Of a stretch of DNA of 64,000 bases, positions 44,230-52,660 are shown in pieces; position 1 is the stretch's first letter; each line of letters opens with the position of its first letter. The translations under genes and the position numbers were made by a program. The stretch is from NCBI RefSeq assembly GCF_000224005.2, contig NZ_CP007031.1:1351501-1415500 (forward strand), read 5' to 3'. The notes beneath the pieces were generated by a model. That model was given only the letters and a program-made list of their open reading frames with translations. It was not told where the DNA came from and did not search any database. This DNA comes from Marichromatium purpuratum 984 (GTDB lineage: Bacteria > Pseudomonadota > Gammaproteobacteria > Chromatiales > Chromatiaceae).

Positions 44230-44632
44230 GATCGAATCCCGTGTTCTCTGTGTGTCGATAGGCGATGCCAGGGGCTTGCCGGTTGTCTGTTGCTGCGTCT
44301 GTACCTGTCCAGCATCGCGATAAACCGCGGCCGACTCCCAATCCTCTCGGGGGCGGTATCGCGGCGTCCTGCGCGAACTCGGGACGTTAAATCCCTCATC
44401 TGCGATGACTGCGGTCTACTTAAACTGTAGACCAAGGTAGCTATCCTTGGCGTCGGATGGCGCACAGTCCGGGGAGACGGTGTGTTTGCCATGTCGACTA
44501 TTGCTTGAGGGCGAGCCTGTGTAGACTCAAGTTCGTGGTGCTCGGGTCGTTATCGAGGGGGGAGGCGATGTCGGCGTCTCCGTGCGGGATGCCAGCCTCG
44601 GCTCCCGGCGACAATGATCCTGGAGTCGAACG
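44230..44632. other. Gene-free divergent region with overlapping dyads
   Basis: No ORF is supported between the YjfB-like gene and the rightward hypothetical gene. Two adjoining dyads lie near its middle: GGTCTAC/GTAGACC (44413-44433) and CCAAGG/CCTTGG (44432-44450), each with a 7-base loop. The surrounding sequence is more AT-rich than average, suggesting a promoter or operator region. I find no convincing sigma-28 promoter. Confidence 0.45.
44413..44450. promoter_or_regulatory. Two overlapping inverted repeats
   Basis: Dyad one pairs 44413-44419 with 44427-44433; dyad two pairs 44432-44437 with 44445-44450. They share two bases, so only one can form at a time in RNA, or they are tandem protein sites. 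Confidence 0.4.
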
Positions 44633-44950
44633 ATGCTCGAGCAAGGTCCTCTCAGCCCCCGGTCAGGAACGTCGCCGCCGGCGCCGAATCTGTCTTTGCC
44701 ACAATCCTTGCTGAGCGGCTTTCGGCCCGCCTTCTGCGACGCGCGCAGCGGTGAGGTCAGATTATGTCGTACAGTCGATGGCGAGCTGGCCGAGGCGCAT
44801 ACGCTTGAGCATCTGCCGCAGGAATGGGTCGCCGAGTGTGATGGTGGCGGACGGCCGGTGCGGCTGCGTCCCGAGATTCGCGCGGGATTCCTGCGCGGGA
44901 TCGATTTCTGGCGTTTGTCGGACCTGTTGCGCCCCGCGCTGGATGCTTGA
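44633..44950 (+). CDS. Hypothetical protein
   Basis: 105 residues with no family I recognise. The C-terminal two thirds look folded and conserved in style: FRPAFCDARSGEVRLCRTVDGELAEAHTLEHLPQEWVAECDGGGRPVRLRPEIRAGFLRGIDFWRLSDLL. A Pro/Ser-rich start precedes it. The ATG has a TGGAG a few bases upstream. It contains two cysteines (FCDARSG and RLCRT) and no membrane segment. A PilZ gene follows 72 bases later on the same strand, so they may be co-transcribed. Confidence 0.6.
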   Translation: MLEQGPLSPRSGTSPPAPNLSLPQSLLSGFRPAFCDARSGEVRLCRTVDGELAEAHTLEHLPQEWVAECDGGGRPVRLRPEIRAGFLRGIDFWRLSDLLRPALDA

Positions 44951-45022
44951 TCGATCGATATGCCCCGGCGGCTTTGGCTGCTGCGATTCAGTGATGCGTC
45001 TGGGGCCAAGGGGGTGGTGATA

Positions 45023-45313
45023 ATGGATTCAGACAGGCGGCGTCATCCACGATTGCCGATGCAGGTCGAGGTCGACCTCTTTCGGGCCGGCCGCCCGGCT
45101 CAGCGGGTCTGGACCAATGATCTCAGCGGTGGCGGGGTGATGATCTTGATGGATGACACCGACCGCCCCGCAGTTGGCAGCTGGGTCGAGCTGCAGGTGA
45201 CCGGAACCCTGGGGGCAGGTGAAACGCCGCCCCTGGTCAGGGCGCAGGTGGTACGCCACCTGCCTGATGGTCTGGCGCTCTCGTTCGATGAGGACGACGA
45301 CTCCATGGCCTGA
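45023..45313 (+). CDS. PilZ domain protein
   Basis: 96 residues from ATG 45023, which follows a GGGGGTGG stretch; an upstream in-frame ATG at 44960 lacks support. The PilZ signature is complete: DRRRHPRLPMQVEVDLF (RXXXR region) and NDLSGGGVMILMDD (DxSxxG). The rest, WVELQVTGTLGAGETPPLVRAQVVRHLPDGLALSF, fits the beta-barrel. It should bind c-di-GMP, which the EAL and HD-GYP proteins in this window could degrade. The effector target is unknown. Confidence 0.9.
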   Translation: MDSDRRRHPRLPMQVEVDLFRAGRPAQRVWTNDLSGGGVMILMDDTDRPAVGSWVELQVTGTLGAGETPPLVRAQVVRHLPDGLALSFDEDDDSMA

Positions 45314-45496
45314 TCCGGCACTCGCTCAAGATCTCTTGCAGGCTGCCGTTGTTGTTGCTGGGACGACGATCTGTAGCCTGCTCCCGCTGTGTCGGGATGA
45401 GGCCGACAGGGGCGTGTCCGGACGGAGTCCACACGCCGATCAAGCGCGCGATCCCCTGAGGCCGTCTCGTTCGCGCGCGCATCGGGAGTCGATGTC

Positions 45497-46459
45497 ATGC
45501 TTGCCGCCCGCACTACCACCCTGTTCGCTACCGAGCCCTTCCCCATGCGGCCTGCGCATCCGTTGGCGCCGACCGCGACCACCCCGGCCACCCCGCAAGT
45601 CGCCACCGCCTCGGCACCGACCGAGGACATCGTTGCCGAGGTCGCCACGCGTATCAATACCGATCAGGACTATCAGATCCTGCGCAAGTCCTTCGATCTC
45701 GAAAAGATCGCGACTCCTCTGGCCGACGGCCAGTCCGGGACGCTTGATACCCGCGCGACACGGATCAAGGAGCGGGTGATGAATGCCCAGGTCCGGCTCG
45801 CCCAGGAGCAGATCCATCGTCGTCTGGCCGAACTCGAACTCTCCTGGCAGAGCAGTAGCAGTCTGCGGCTCGAATTCGGTGGCAGTGATCTGCAGTCGCT
45901 CGAGTTTGCCCAGATGCAGAGTTTCAGCTTGAGTCTACAGACCGGTCCAGGCGGCGTGGCCGTACGTGATCCCCTGGTGCTCGACCTCTCCGGTGAGGGT
46001 CTCCAGACCACCGGGATCGAGGCCGGGGTGAGCTTTGATCTCGATGCCGACGGTCAAGCCGAACAGGTCAGTTTCGTCACCGGTGGAACCTGGGCGCTAG
46101 CGCTCGATCGTAACGGCAATGGTCAGATCGACGACGGTCGAGAGCTGTTCGGTGATCAGAACGGTGCTGCCCACGGCTTCGGCGAGCTGGCGCGTTATGA
46201 TTCAAACGGAGATGGGCAGATCAATGCCGATGACCCGGTGTTCGGTGCCTTGCGACTGCTGCAGATCAGGCCCGACGGTACTCAGGTTCAGCGCACCCTG
46301 GCCGAGGCATCGATCCAGTCCCTGGAGACCGGCTATCAGCATACCCGCAAGGCGCTCAATGCCTATGATGTCGTCGCCCAGACCGGCCAGTTCGTGCGTG
46401 AAGACGGTTCGCGCGGTGAACTCGCTGATGTGCTGCTGGGCTATCGGGCCGAGGCGTGA
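45497..46459 (+). CDS. EF-hand-like calcium-binding protein
   Basis: 320 residues. The N-terminal half is Pro/Thr-rich and then helical (RATRIKERVMNAQVRLAQEQIHRRLAELELSW). The C-terminal half starts with DPLVLDLSGEGLQTTGIEAG, a segment common near RTX-type proteins. It has loops resembling EF-hand calcium sites: DRNGNGQIDDGRELFGDQNG and DSNGDGQINADDPVFGALRL. No signal peptide or GGxGxD nonapeptide repeats are present, so export, if any, is not by an obvious Sec signal. It might be a type I secreted or surface-linked protein lacking the RTX array. The functional role is unknown. Confidence 0.7.
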   Translation: MLAARTTTLFATEPFPMRPAHPLAPTATTPATPQVATASAPTEDIVAEVATRINTDQDYQILRKSFDLEKIATPLADGQSGTLDTRATRIKERVMNAQVRLAQEQIHRRLAELELSWQSSSSLRLEFGGSDLQSLEFAQMQSFSLSLQTGPGGVAVRDPLVLDLSGEGLQTTGIEAGVSFDLDADGQAEQVSFVTGGTWALALDRNGNGQIDDGRELFGDQNGAAHGFGELARYDSNGDGQINADDPVFGALRLLQIRPDGTQVQRTLAEASIQSLETGYQHTRKALNAYDVVAQTGQFVREDGSRGELADVLLGYRAEA

Positions 46460-46581
46460 TCGCCGTGCTGCTCCCGTCATGAGACACATGACACCGCTGA
46501 TGCGTAGCGATGCTGGACGCAGGTGCGATACTGCTAGACTATGTGCGATCACCGCCTTGTCGACTGTTCAGGTAGCACCCA

Positions 46582-47793
46582 ATGTCCCAGACGCTCGAGG
46601 TCCTCTCACTGCTCGCCGAGATGGACATCACCAAGGATCTCCCCCAGACCGCGCGCGAGGAGCTGGCCGCACACTGTGGTTTTGGAGAGGTCCCGGCCAA
46701 GCAGCGCATCCGCCTGACCGAATCAGGGGGGCAGCGGCTGTTCCTGGTCGACGGTCACCTGGTGCGTCTGACCGACGGTTCGGGCGAACGCTTCCAGAGC
46801 TTTCGCGGCCTGAGTGATCCGATCGAGGTGTTCGATGGCGTGACGCGTGGTGAGTCGATGATCGTCACCGAGAGCCCCTGTCTGTTGCTCAAGGTGTCCT
46901 CGGCGGCGCTCGAGGCGGCGCAGCAATCGGGGCTGGAGGTCAGCGATATCGAACTCGATGCCACCGAGGGCGAGTTCCTCGCCGAACTCTACGGCTTGAT
47001 CTCCGATAATCGACTCGAGCTGCCGGCGCGGCCAGAGGTGGCGTTCAAGATCCAGGAACTCACCAACGACCCCGACGCCGGGATCGTCGAATTGACCGAA
47101 GTGATCCAGAGCGACGGGACCATCGCCGGCGCTCTGCTGCATGCCACCAACAGCCCGCTGTTCCGCGCCACCAAGCAGATCCAGTCGGTACGAGACGCGG
47201 TGCTACGGCTGGGATTTCGCAACACCCGGATGCTGACCACCAACCTCGCATTGCGCCAGGCCTTCAAGGCGCGTCACGCGGTCACCCGCGAGGCGATGCA
47301 GCAGGTCTGGGCCGATGGCGTGCTGTGCTCGGCCTACAGCTACCTGCTGGCCGAGACGCTCGGGTTGCTGCATCGCGAACGAGCGCTGCTCGCCGGTCTG
47401 GTGGCCGGGATCGGCGCCGTGCCCATCATCCAGTTCATCGAGATGCGCGACCCCGACCCCAGTCCTGAACTCATCGCCTCTCTGGTCGACAAACTCAGTG
47501 GTATCACCGGCGTCCTGGTGATCAACTACTGGGGGTTGGGCGAGGACCTGGTCGCGGTGGCCGAGCACTCGTACGACTGGTCCTATGTCGCGCCCGAGCC
47601 CGATTATGCAAGCATCGCCATCGTTGCCCGCTGGGCGGCACTACAGAGCGAGGGCAGGGATCATCCGGAGGCGAGCCAGGTTCCGGCATTCGCCACCCTG
47701 GGGTTGACCCTGCCCGCGCCCGGTGAGCCAATCGGCGAGCTGGCCTCGAGCACCGAAACGCTGGAGTCGCTGAAGATGATGTTCGATGTCTGA
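46582..47793 (+). CDS. HDOD domain protein with N-terminal cyclic-nucleotide-domain-like region
   Basis: 403 residues. Residues ~1-125 resemble a CRP-type beta-roll (LPQTAREELAAHCGFGEVPAKQRI...GQRLFLVDGHLVRLTDGSG...). The HDOD domain follows, from LELPARPEVAFKIQELTNDPDAGIVELTEVIQSDGTIAGALLHATNSPLFRATKQIQSVRDAVLRLGF to the end. HDOD proteins are non-hydrolytic relatives of HD phosphohydrolases used in signalling and motility control. No catalytic HD pair is evident. The gene is followed by a second HDOD gene on the same strand, after 108 bases. Confidence 0.88.
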   Translation: MSQTLEVLSLLAEMDITKDLPQTAREELAAHCGFGEVPAKQRIRLTESGGQRLFLVDGHLVRLTDGSGERFQSFRGLSDPIEVFDGVTRGESMIVTESPCLLLKVSSAALEAAQQSGLEVSDIELDATEGEFLAELYGLISDNRLELPARPEVAFKIQELTNDPDAGIVELTEVIQSDGTIAGALLHATNSPLFRATKQIQSVRDAVLRLGFRNTRMLTTNLALRQAFKARHAVTREAMQQVWADGVLCSAYSYLLAETLGLLHRERALLAGLVAGIGAVPIIQFIEMRDPDPSPELIASLVDKLSGITGVLVINYWGLGEDLVAVAEHSYDWSYVAPEPDYASIAIVARWAALQSEGRDHPEASQVPAFATLGLTLPAPGEPIGELASSTETLESLKMMFDV

Positions 47794-47901
47794 TCCACTC
47801 CGCAGACGCGTTCGTCCCGGGGCCGTCCCCGGCCGTGTTTGCGATCCCGAGCCGCGCTTGGTGGTTGTCTGGTGCTCGGGACGATACTGGAGGATTGGCG
47901 C

Positions 47902-48765
47902 GTGTCCGCGATGACCATCGAAGGCCTGGTAAAGAACACGGGGCGGCTGCTGGCCATCCCTCGCGTGGTTGGCGAGGTGATGAAGCTGCTCGACGACCCC
48001 GACAGCCCGCAGCGCGAGATCGCCTCGCGGCTGGAGCAGGACCCTGCGCTGGTGGCGATCCTGCTGCGATTGGCCAACAGCCCGGCATTCGCGCCGGCAC
48101 GCACCGTCGACTCGGTCGAGCGCGCGCTGGCCCTGCTCGGACGTGAGCATGTGCGCAGACTGGTGATCGCCGGGGCGGTGACCCAGGCATCCGACCGCTT
48201 GCCGGTCCAGAACCTGTTGCCGCTCGAGGTCTTCTGGCACCACTCGGCCTATTGCGCGGTGATCGCACGCCTGCTTGCCGAGGAGCGCTCGCGGGCCCTG
48301 GCCGGTACCGTATTCCTCGGTGGCTTGCTGCATGATCTCGGTCAGCTGGTGCTGTTCTCCGAGGTGCCCGAGGAGGCGCACCGCGCCTTTCTCAGCAGCC
48401 TCGACGCCCCCAACGAGATCTCGCCACAGGCGGCCGAGCAGGTCGAACTCGGCTTTGATCACGCCGAACTCGGTGGCGCCCTGGCCGAGCGCTGGGGGTT
48501 GCCCGAGTCGCTGTGCGCCTGTTTGCGTTATCATCATGCCCCGCTGGAGGCGCCCGCCGAGCACTTCGAGGCGGTCGCCATCGTCCATCTCGCCAACACC
48601 GGGGCCCATCTCGCCGAACTCGACTCGCGTGACTGGAACGATGCGCCGCCGATCGTTCCCGAAGTCTGGGAACGTGTGAGGGTGACCCCGGAGCAGTTGC
48701 TTGCCAGCCTCGATGCCGCGCAGTACCAGGTCTGTGCAGTCGAGGCATTGCGCGATCCCGGCTGA
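47902..48765 (+). CDS. HDOD domain protein
   Basis: 287 residues from a GTG at 47902, selected because GGAGG lies 8 bases upstream; the ATG at 47911 is a close alternative. The HDOD domain fills the chain: LLAIPRVVGEVMKLLDDPDSPQREIASRLEQDPALVAILLRLANSPAF, SVERALALLGREHVRRL, GGLLHDLGQLVLFSEVP and FDHAELGGALAERWGLPESLCACLRYHH. An HD pair (LLHDLG) and further His residues survive, so weak metal binding is conceivable, although family members are usually regulatory. It is convergent with the ZorB-like gene. Confidence 0.9.
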   Translation: MSAMTIEGLVKNTGRLLAIPRVVGEVMKLLDDPDSPQREIASRLEQDPALVAILLRLANSPAFAPARTVDSVERALALLGREHVRRLVIAGAVTQASDRLPVQNLLPLEVFWHHSAYCAVIARLLAEERSRALAGTVFLGGLLHDLGQLVLFSEVPEEAHRAFLSSLDAPNEISPQAAEQVELGFDHAELGGALAERWGLPESLCACLRYHHAPLEAPAEHFEAVAIVHLANTGAHLAELDSRDWNDAPPIVPEVWERVRVTPEQLLASLDAAQYQVCAVEALRDPG

Positions 48766-48790
48766 GCCTCGCGCTGCTCATGCGTCGACC

Positions 48791-49519
48791 TCAGGGTGTT
48801 GCGGCGACATTGAGTCCGGTGGGTGCCAGCAGCCGGTCCTCGAAGTTGGTCAGCACGCTGAACTCCACCCGGCGCGAGGCGATCGGGTCCTCGTGTCCGG
48901 TAGCGTCGAGCACCAGTCGTGACGAGGACAGCCCCACCGCGGCCACCCGGTACCTGAACCACTGCTCGTAACGCAACGCTTCGAGTCCATAGGCGAAGCG
49001 CAGCACTGCGCGGGTGCGTTTCTGACTGAGTTCCATGTTGGCGAAATAGGCCTCGAGCGGGCTGCTTCCCGGCGCCCACTCGCTGGAGGTGTGGCCCTCG
49101 ATGCGGATCTCGCGGATCACCGTGCTGAACGGGCGCAGGCGCGCGACATAGCGTGGCAGGAAGTCGCTGAGGATGGCCTCGAACTCGGGCTTGATCCGCG
49201 ACGAGCTGCGATCGAAGAGCACGTCTGGCTCGCGAAAGCGCAGCGTCAGTGTGTCGCGCTCGAGTTCGGCGTTCCACCGTGGCAGATCATCGACGAACTC
49301 GTCTTCCAGCGCGTGATAGATCGCCTGGCGCAGTTCGGCCGCGGAGGTGCGCACCTCGGTCTCGACCTCGTGGGCGCGCTCGATCTGCACCATGTGGAGC
49401 AGGGCGAGGAAGAGGAAGATCATCATCAGCGAGGCCATCAGGTCGGAGACCACCAGCCAGTGGCTGTCGCCCTCGTGATGCGGGTGGTGTCCGGGGCGGC
49501 GTTGCGAGAGTGTGCTCAT
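48791..49519 (-). CDS. ZorB/MotB-like OmpA-domain stator subunit
   Basis: 242 residues. One membrane helix (HWLVVSDLMASLMMIFLFLALLHM) carries Asp26 at the position of the ion-binding Asp of MotB and ZorB. A periplasmic OmpA-like peptidoglycan-binding domain follows (DVLFDRSSSRIKPEFEAIL...IREIRIEGHTSSEW...RVEFSVLTN). It resembles ZorB of the Zorya defence system at least as much as flagellar MotB, which is encoded separately nearby. Its start overlaps the end of the ZorA/TolQ-like gene by four bases, so they form a stator-like ion channel pair. ZorC, ZorD or ZorE partners are not present. Confidence 0.82.
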   Translation of the reverse strand: MSTLSQRRPGHHPHHEGDSHWLVVSDLMASLMMIFLFLALLHMVQIERAHEVETEVRTSAAELRQAIYHALEDEFVDDLPRWNAELERDTLTLRFREPDVLFDRSSSRIKPEFEAILSDFLPRYVARLRPFSTVIREIRIEGHTSSEWAPGSSPLEAYFANMELSQKRTRAVLRFAYGLEALRYEQWFRYRVAAVGLSSSRLVLDATGHEDPIASRRVEFSVLTNFEDRLLAPTGLNVAATP

Positions 49520-50607
49520 GCCCCGGCTCCCGCGGTCAGCGCGGCGCCGCGCGTGGGGGTGCTCTGGGCGATGCGTCGCTGTGCCTCGAGCGCCGAGAGC
49601 ACCGCGTTCTCGATGTTCTCGAGCATCGCCTTGAGCCGGGTGTCCATCGCCGGGAAGGCCTCCTTGGCGCGGTCACGCAGCTCGGCGATGCCGCCCAGCA
49701 GGGATTCGAGTTCCATGGTCTCGCGTCTCAGTCCGGCCATGGTCGTCTCCTGGTCCTCGACATGACGCGAGATCTGCATTGCCTGGCGGGTGAGCGCCTC
49801 GATCGCGGTCTGTGACTGACCGACGGCGCCGACGGCGTGGTCGAGCTGATCGCCGAGCGCCTGCATGTGCTGGCGATACTGCTCCTGCCACTGCAGCAGC
49901 TTGCCGACCGAGTCGTCGAGCCGGCGGAAGTTCTCGCCGAACTGCACCCCGAGCTTGTCGTTGAAGTCGCGGATCGCGCCCTCGAGGGCCTCGATCAGCT
50001 GGCGTGAGCCCATCTCGCCGAGCCGACGGGCGAAGTCGTCGAGCTGGCCGAGCAGCCGCGCGTGATGTGCCTCCAGGGTCTGGGACAGATCGTGATCGAA
50101 GTGCTCCAGGCGCCGTTCGAGCGCCTGGGTGGCGGCGAGCTGGGCGCGGGCGGTCTCGGCCTGGTGTTCGCCGAGCGCCACCAATCGCTCGAGGGCGTCG
50201 AGTTCCGGACGCTCGACCTTGGTCGCGGCGCCCGACTGCATCTGCGCCGACGCGGTCTCGGTGCCGAGCAGCAGCACCAGGCGCAGGATGGCGCCGAGCA
50301 GGATGCCGATGATACTGGTGACGAAAGCGAGCTTGAGTCCGTCGAGCAGCACCGGGATGCTGTACTCGATGTTGCGCACGTCGAATTCCAGCAGCCCGAT
50401 GGCGATGCCGAGGAAGGTGCCGAGGATTCCCAGCGTGGTCAGCAGGGTGGGCGCACCACGATAGAACTCCTCGCCGCGACCACGACCGATCGCCGCCAGC
50501 GCCGCGCCGAAGAGTGCGAGCAGCAGCAGGGTGAAGGCGCCGATCACCGCCATCGCGTTGAGCTGGTGAAGGGCCGAGAGTACGCCGAGTGCGATTGATT
50601 CGAGCAT
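49516..50607 (-). CDS. ZorA/MotA/TolQ-like ion channel subunit with coiled-coil tail
   Basis: 363 residues. Helix 1 (MAVIGAFTLLLLALFGAALAAIG) is followed by the ExbB/ZorA core PTLLTTLGILGTFLGIAIGLLEFDVRNIEYSIPVLLDGLKLAFVTSIIGILLGAILRLVLLL. About 200 residues of charged helical, coiled-coil-like sequence then extend into the cytoplasm. The FDVRNIEYSIPVLLDGLKLAFVTSI stretch is characteristic of ZorA-like proteins rather than flagellar MotA. With the downstream OmpA-domain protein it should form a proton- or sodium-driven motor with a cytoplasmic tail. The cargo is unknown, because no Zorya effector gene is adjacent. Confidence 0.82.
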   Translation of the reverse strand: MLESIALGVLSALHQLNAMAVIGAFTLLLLALFGAALAAIGRGRGEEFYRGAPTLLTTLGILGTFLGIAIGLLEFDVRNIEYSIPVLLDGLKLAFVTSIIGILLGAILRLVLLLGTETASAQMQSGAATKVERPELDALERLVALGEHQAETARAQLAATQALERRLEHFDHDLSQTLEAHHARLLGQLDDFARRLGEMGSRQLIEALEGAIRDFNDKLGVQFGENFRRLDDSVGKLLQWQEQYRQHMQALGDQLDHAVGAVGQSQTAIEALTRQAMQISRHVEDQETTMAGLRRETMELESLLGGIAELRDRAKEAFPAMDTRLKAMLENIENAVLSALEAQRRIAQSTPTRGAALTAGAGA

Positions 50608-50790
50608 GGTTGAGCGTCCGCCGGTTATCGGGTTCGGGGCCGTTCGGCCCTGGTCTGAAACCTGATAAGCAGGAAACGCGCCACCTCCTTGTTATCGTGT
50701 GGATGGATGGCGTGAGGGCAGCGTGCGTCAATAAGATGACGATCGCCGCCGACGCTCGGAAAGAAGGCGTCGCGATGACGACGCCCGAGT

Positions 50791-51660
50791 TCAGTCGCCG
50801 GGCAGTTCGAGGGTGGCGCTGTCGTGCTCGAAGACCGCCTCGGCGGTCTCCAGGCGCATCACCACGATGCTGATGCGGCGATTGATCGGCGCACCCGGAT
50901 CTTCGAGATCGGCCGGGGCGCTCGAACCCAATCCAACGATGCGTCCGACCTGCTCCTCGGCCATCCCGCCGGCGATCAGCGCGCGCCGGGCGGCGTTGGC
51001 GCGATCGGTCGACAGCTCCCAGTTGGTGTAATCCGGGTTGGTATAGGGGTGCGCGTCGGTGTGCCCGGAGATCGCGGTGGGGTTGGGGACCGTCTCGATC
51101 ATGGTGCCGATCTCTTCGAGAATGGCGGCGGCGTGGGGTAGCAGTCGGGCACTGCCGAGGTCGAACATCGGTCGATGCTCGCGATCGATGATCTGAATGC
51201 GCAGCCCCTCGGGAACGACATCGATCAGCAGTTGCTCCTTGTAGGGGGCGAGTGCGGCGCTGTCGTCGAGCGCCGCCTGCAGGCTGAGGCGCAGGCTTTC
51301 GAGTCGTGCGCTGTCGAGGCGTTGGGCCAGTGCTGCGAGCTGGGACGGACTCAACCCCTCGGGCGAGGGCGCAAAACCACCCTCGAAGTCGATGGTCGAG
51401 GGAGCGTTGCCGCTGCCCTCACCGGTCGGGACGGTGAGCACCGGGCTGCCGGCCTCGAACAGTGCCGGCTCCTGGAAATAGCCCGCGATCGCTGCGCGTT
51501 GCTTATCATCGGTGGCGTTGAGAATCCACAGGAGCAGGAAGAAGGCCATCATCGCGGTGGCGAAGTCGGCATAGGCGATCTTCCAGGCGCCGCCGTGATG
51601 GGCGCTCTTGCGGATCACCTTGCGGACGATCACTGGCTGTTTCTTCGGTTCGAGCGACAT
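50791..51660 (-). CDS. motB: Flagellar motor stator protein MotB
   Basis: 289 residues from the ATG at 51660. The N-terminal KVIRKSAHHGGAWKIAYADFATAMMAFFLLLWILNATD holds the membrane helix with proton-binding Asp32, the same number as in E. coli MotB. The plug region and the C-terminal OmpA domain follow (LRIQIIDREHRPMFDLGSARLLPHAAAILEEIG, AISGHTDAHPYTNPDYTNWELSTDRANAARRAL, NRRISIVVMRL). It forms the torque-generating stator with MotA, encoded immediately upstream (5 bases between genes). The open frame continues upstream without stop, but the MotB sequence clearly begins at MSLEPKKQP. Confidence 0.95.
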   Translation of the reverse strand: MSLEPKKQPVIVRKVIRKSAHHGGAWKIAYADFATAMMAFFLLLWILNATDDKQRAAIAGYFQEPALFEAGSPVLTVPTGEGSGNAPSTIDFEGGFAPSPEGLSPSQLAALAQRLDSARLESLRLSLQAALDDSAALAPYKEQLLIDVVPEGLRIQIIDREHRPMFDLGSARLLPHAAAILEEIGTMIETVPNPTAISGHTDAHPYTNPDYTNWELSTDRANAARRALIAGGMAEEQVGRIVGLGSSAPADLEDPGAPINRRISIVVMRLETAEAVFEHDSATLELPGD

Positions 51661-51665
51661 CGTGG

Positions 51666-52526
51666 TTACCTCGCCCGTCCGCCGTGCAGGTGGCGCTCGA
51701 GTTGGCCGAAGCTCGGGCGCAGAGGAATGTGCATCGTCTTGCGACCGAACTCGACGGCGATCTGTGGCCCGTAACCCTGGACGTTGGCGAGGATGCAGGC
51801 CTTGATGCAGGTGAGAAACTGCAGCTCCTCCTCGGCGCGATGCTCCATCGCGGTGGCGATCGGTCCGATGAGGCCGTAGGCGATCAGCACCCCGAGGAAG
51901 GTCCCGACCAGCGCTGCGGCGACCAGGGCGCCGATCTCGTCGAGCGCGCCGCCGAGCGCACCCATGGTCTTCACGATGCCGAGCACCGCGGCGACGATGC
52001 CGAAGGCGGGCAGGGCATCGGCGCTGCGCTGCACCGCGTGCGCCGCGGCGGTGCGCGACTCGTGATGGGCATTGAGTTCGACATCCATCAGCGCGTCGAG
52101 CTCGAAGGGGTTCATGCCGCCGCTGACCACCAGGCGCATGTAGTCGGAGATGAACTCGAGCGCGTGCGGGTGCTGCAGCAGCCGGGGATGGGCGCGGAAC
52201 AGCGCGCTGTTGCGTGGTTCTTCGATATCGGCCTCGACCCCCATCAGTCCATCCTTGCGGATCTTGACGAAGAGCTTGAACATCAGCGCCAGCAGATCGA
52301 GATAGTCGGCGCGGGTATAGCGCGGTCCATGCAGGAGCTGTGGCAGAGCGATCAGGGTCTCGCGGATAATCGTGCCGGGGTTGGCGATGACGAAGGCGCC
52401 GAGTGCGGCGCCGCCGATGATGACGATCTCGTAGGGTTGCCAGATTGCCAGCAGGTTGCCGCCATGGGCGGCAAAACCGCCGAGCACGGCGCCGAAGGTG
52501 ATCAGTGCGCCGAGCAGTAGTTTCAT
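51666..52526 (-). CDS. motA: Flagellar motor stator protein MotA
   Basis: 286 residues from the ATG at 52526, preceded by GGGAG. Four membrane helices: MKLLLGALITFGAVLGGFAA, YEIVIIGGAALGAFVIANPG, ALPAFGIVAAVLGIVKTMGAL and LVGTFLGVLIAYGLIGPIATAME. The cytoplasmic loop contains the charged segment that meets FliG. ALPAFGIVAAVLG and the proline residues are standard for proton-type MotA, and the length is close to that of E. coli. It is the first gene of motAB. The two ZorAB-like genes lie directly downstream after 183 bases on the same strand. Confidence 0.95.
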   Translation of the reverse strand: MKLLLGALITFGAVLGGFAAHGGNLLAIWQPYEIVIIGGAALGAFVIANPGTIIRETLIALPQLLHGPRYTRADYLDLLALMFKLFVKIRKDGLMGVEADIEEPRNSALFRAHPRLLQHPHALEFISDYMRLVVSGGMNPFELDALMDVELNAHHESRTAAAHAVQRSADALPAFGIVAAVLGIVKTMGALGGALDEIGALVAAALVGTFLGVLIAYGLIGPIATAMEHRAEEELQFLTCIKACILANVQGYGPQIAVEFGRKTMHIPLRPSFGQLERHLHGGRAR

Positions 52527-52660
52527 CGCATGCTCCCTGAGTTGCCCGGGGACCCGCTGATGTGCAAGCCGAGGGGGGCCGGTCCAGTACGTCGCTTGTC
52601 GCCGGCTGCGCCTTTTGCGAATAATGCCGTCGAGCGATCCGATGGAGGGGAGAGGCCGCG

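Noticed and set aside
48791-50607. A complete Zorya defence system
   Set aside because: Only ZorA- and ZorB-like genes are present; neighbours are MotAB and HDOD genes, with no ZorC, ZorD or ZorE.
50608-50790. Sigma-28 promoter for the ZorAB-like pair
   Set aside because: CCCGATAA on the minus strand matches seven of eight -10 bases, but the -35 region is wrong.
52527-52660. Sigma-28 promoter for motAB
   Set aside because: A GGCGACAA stretch resembles the -10 element, but no TAAA-type -35 lies at the right distance.
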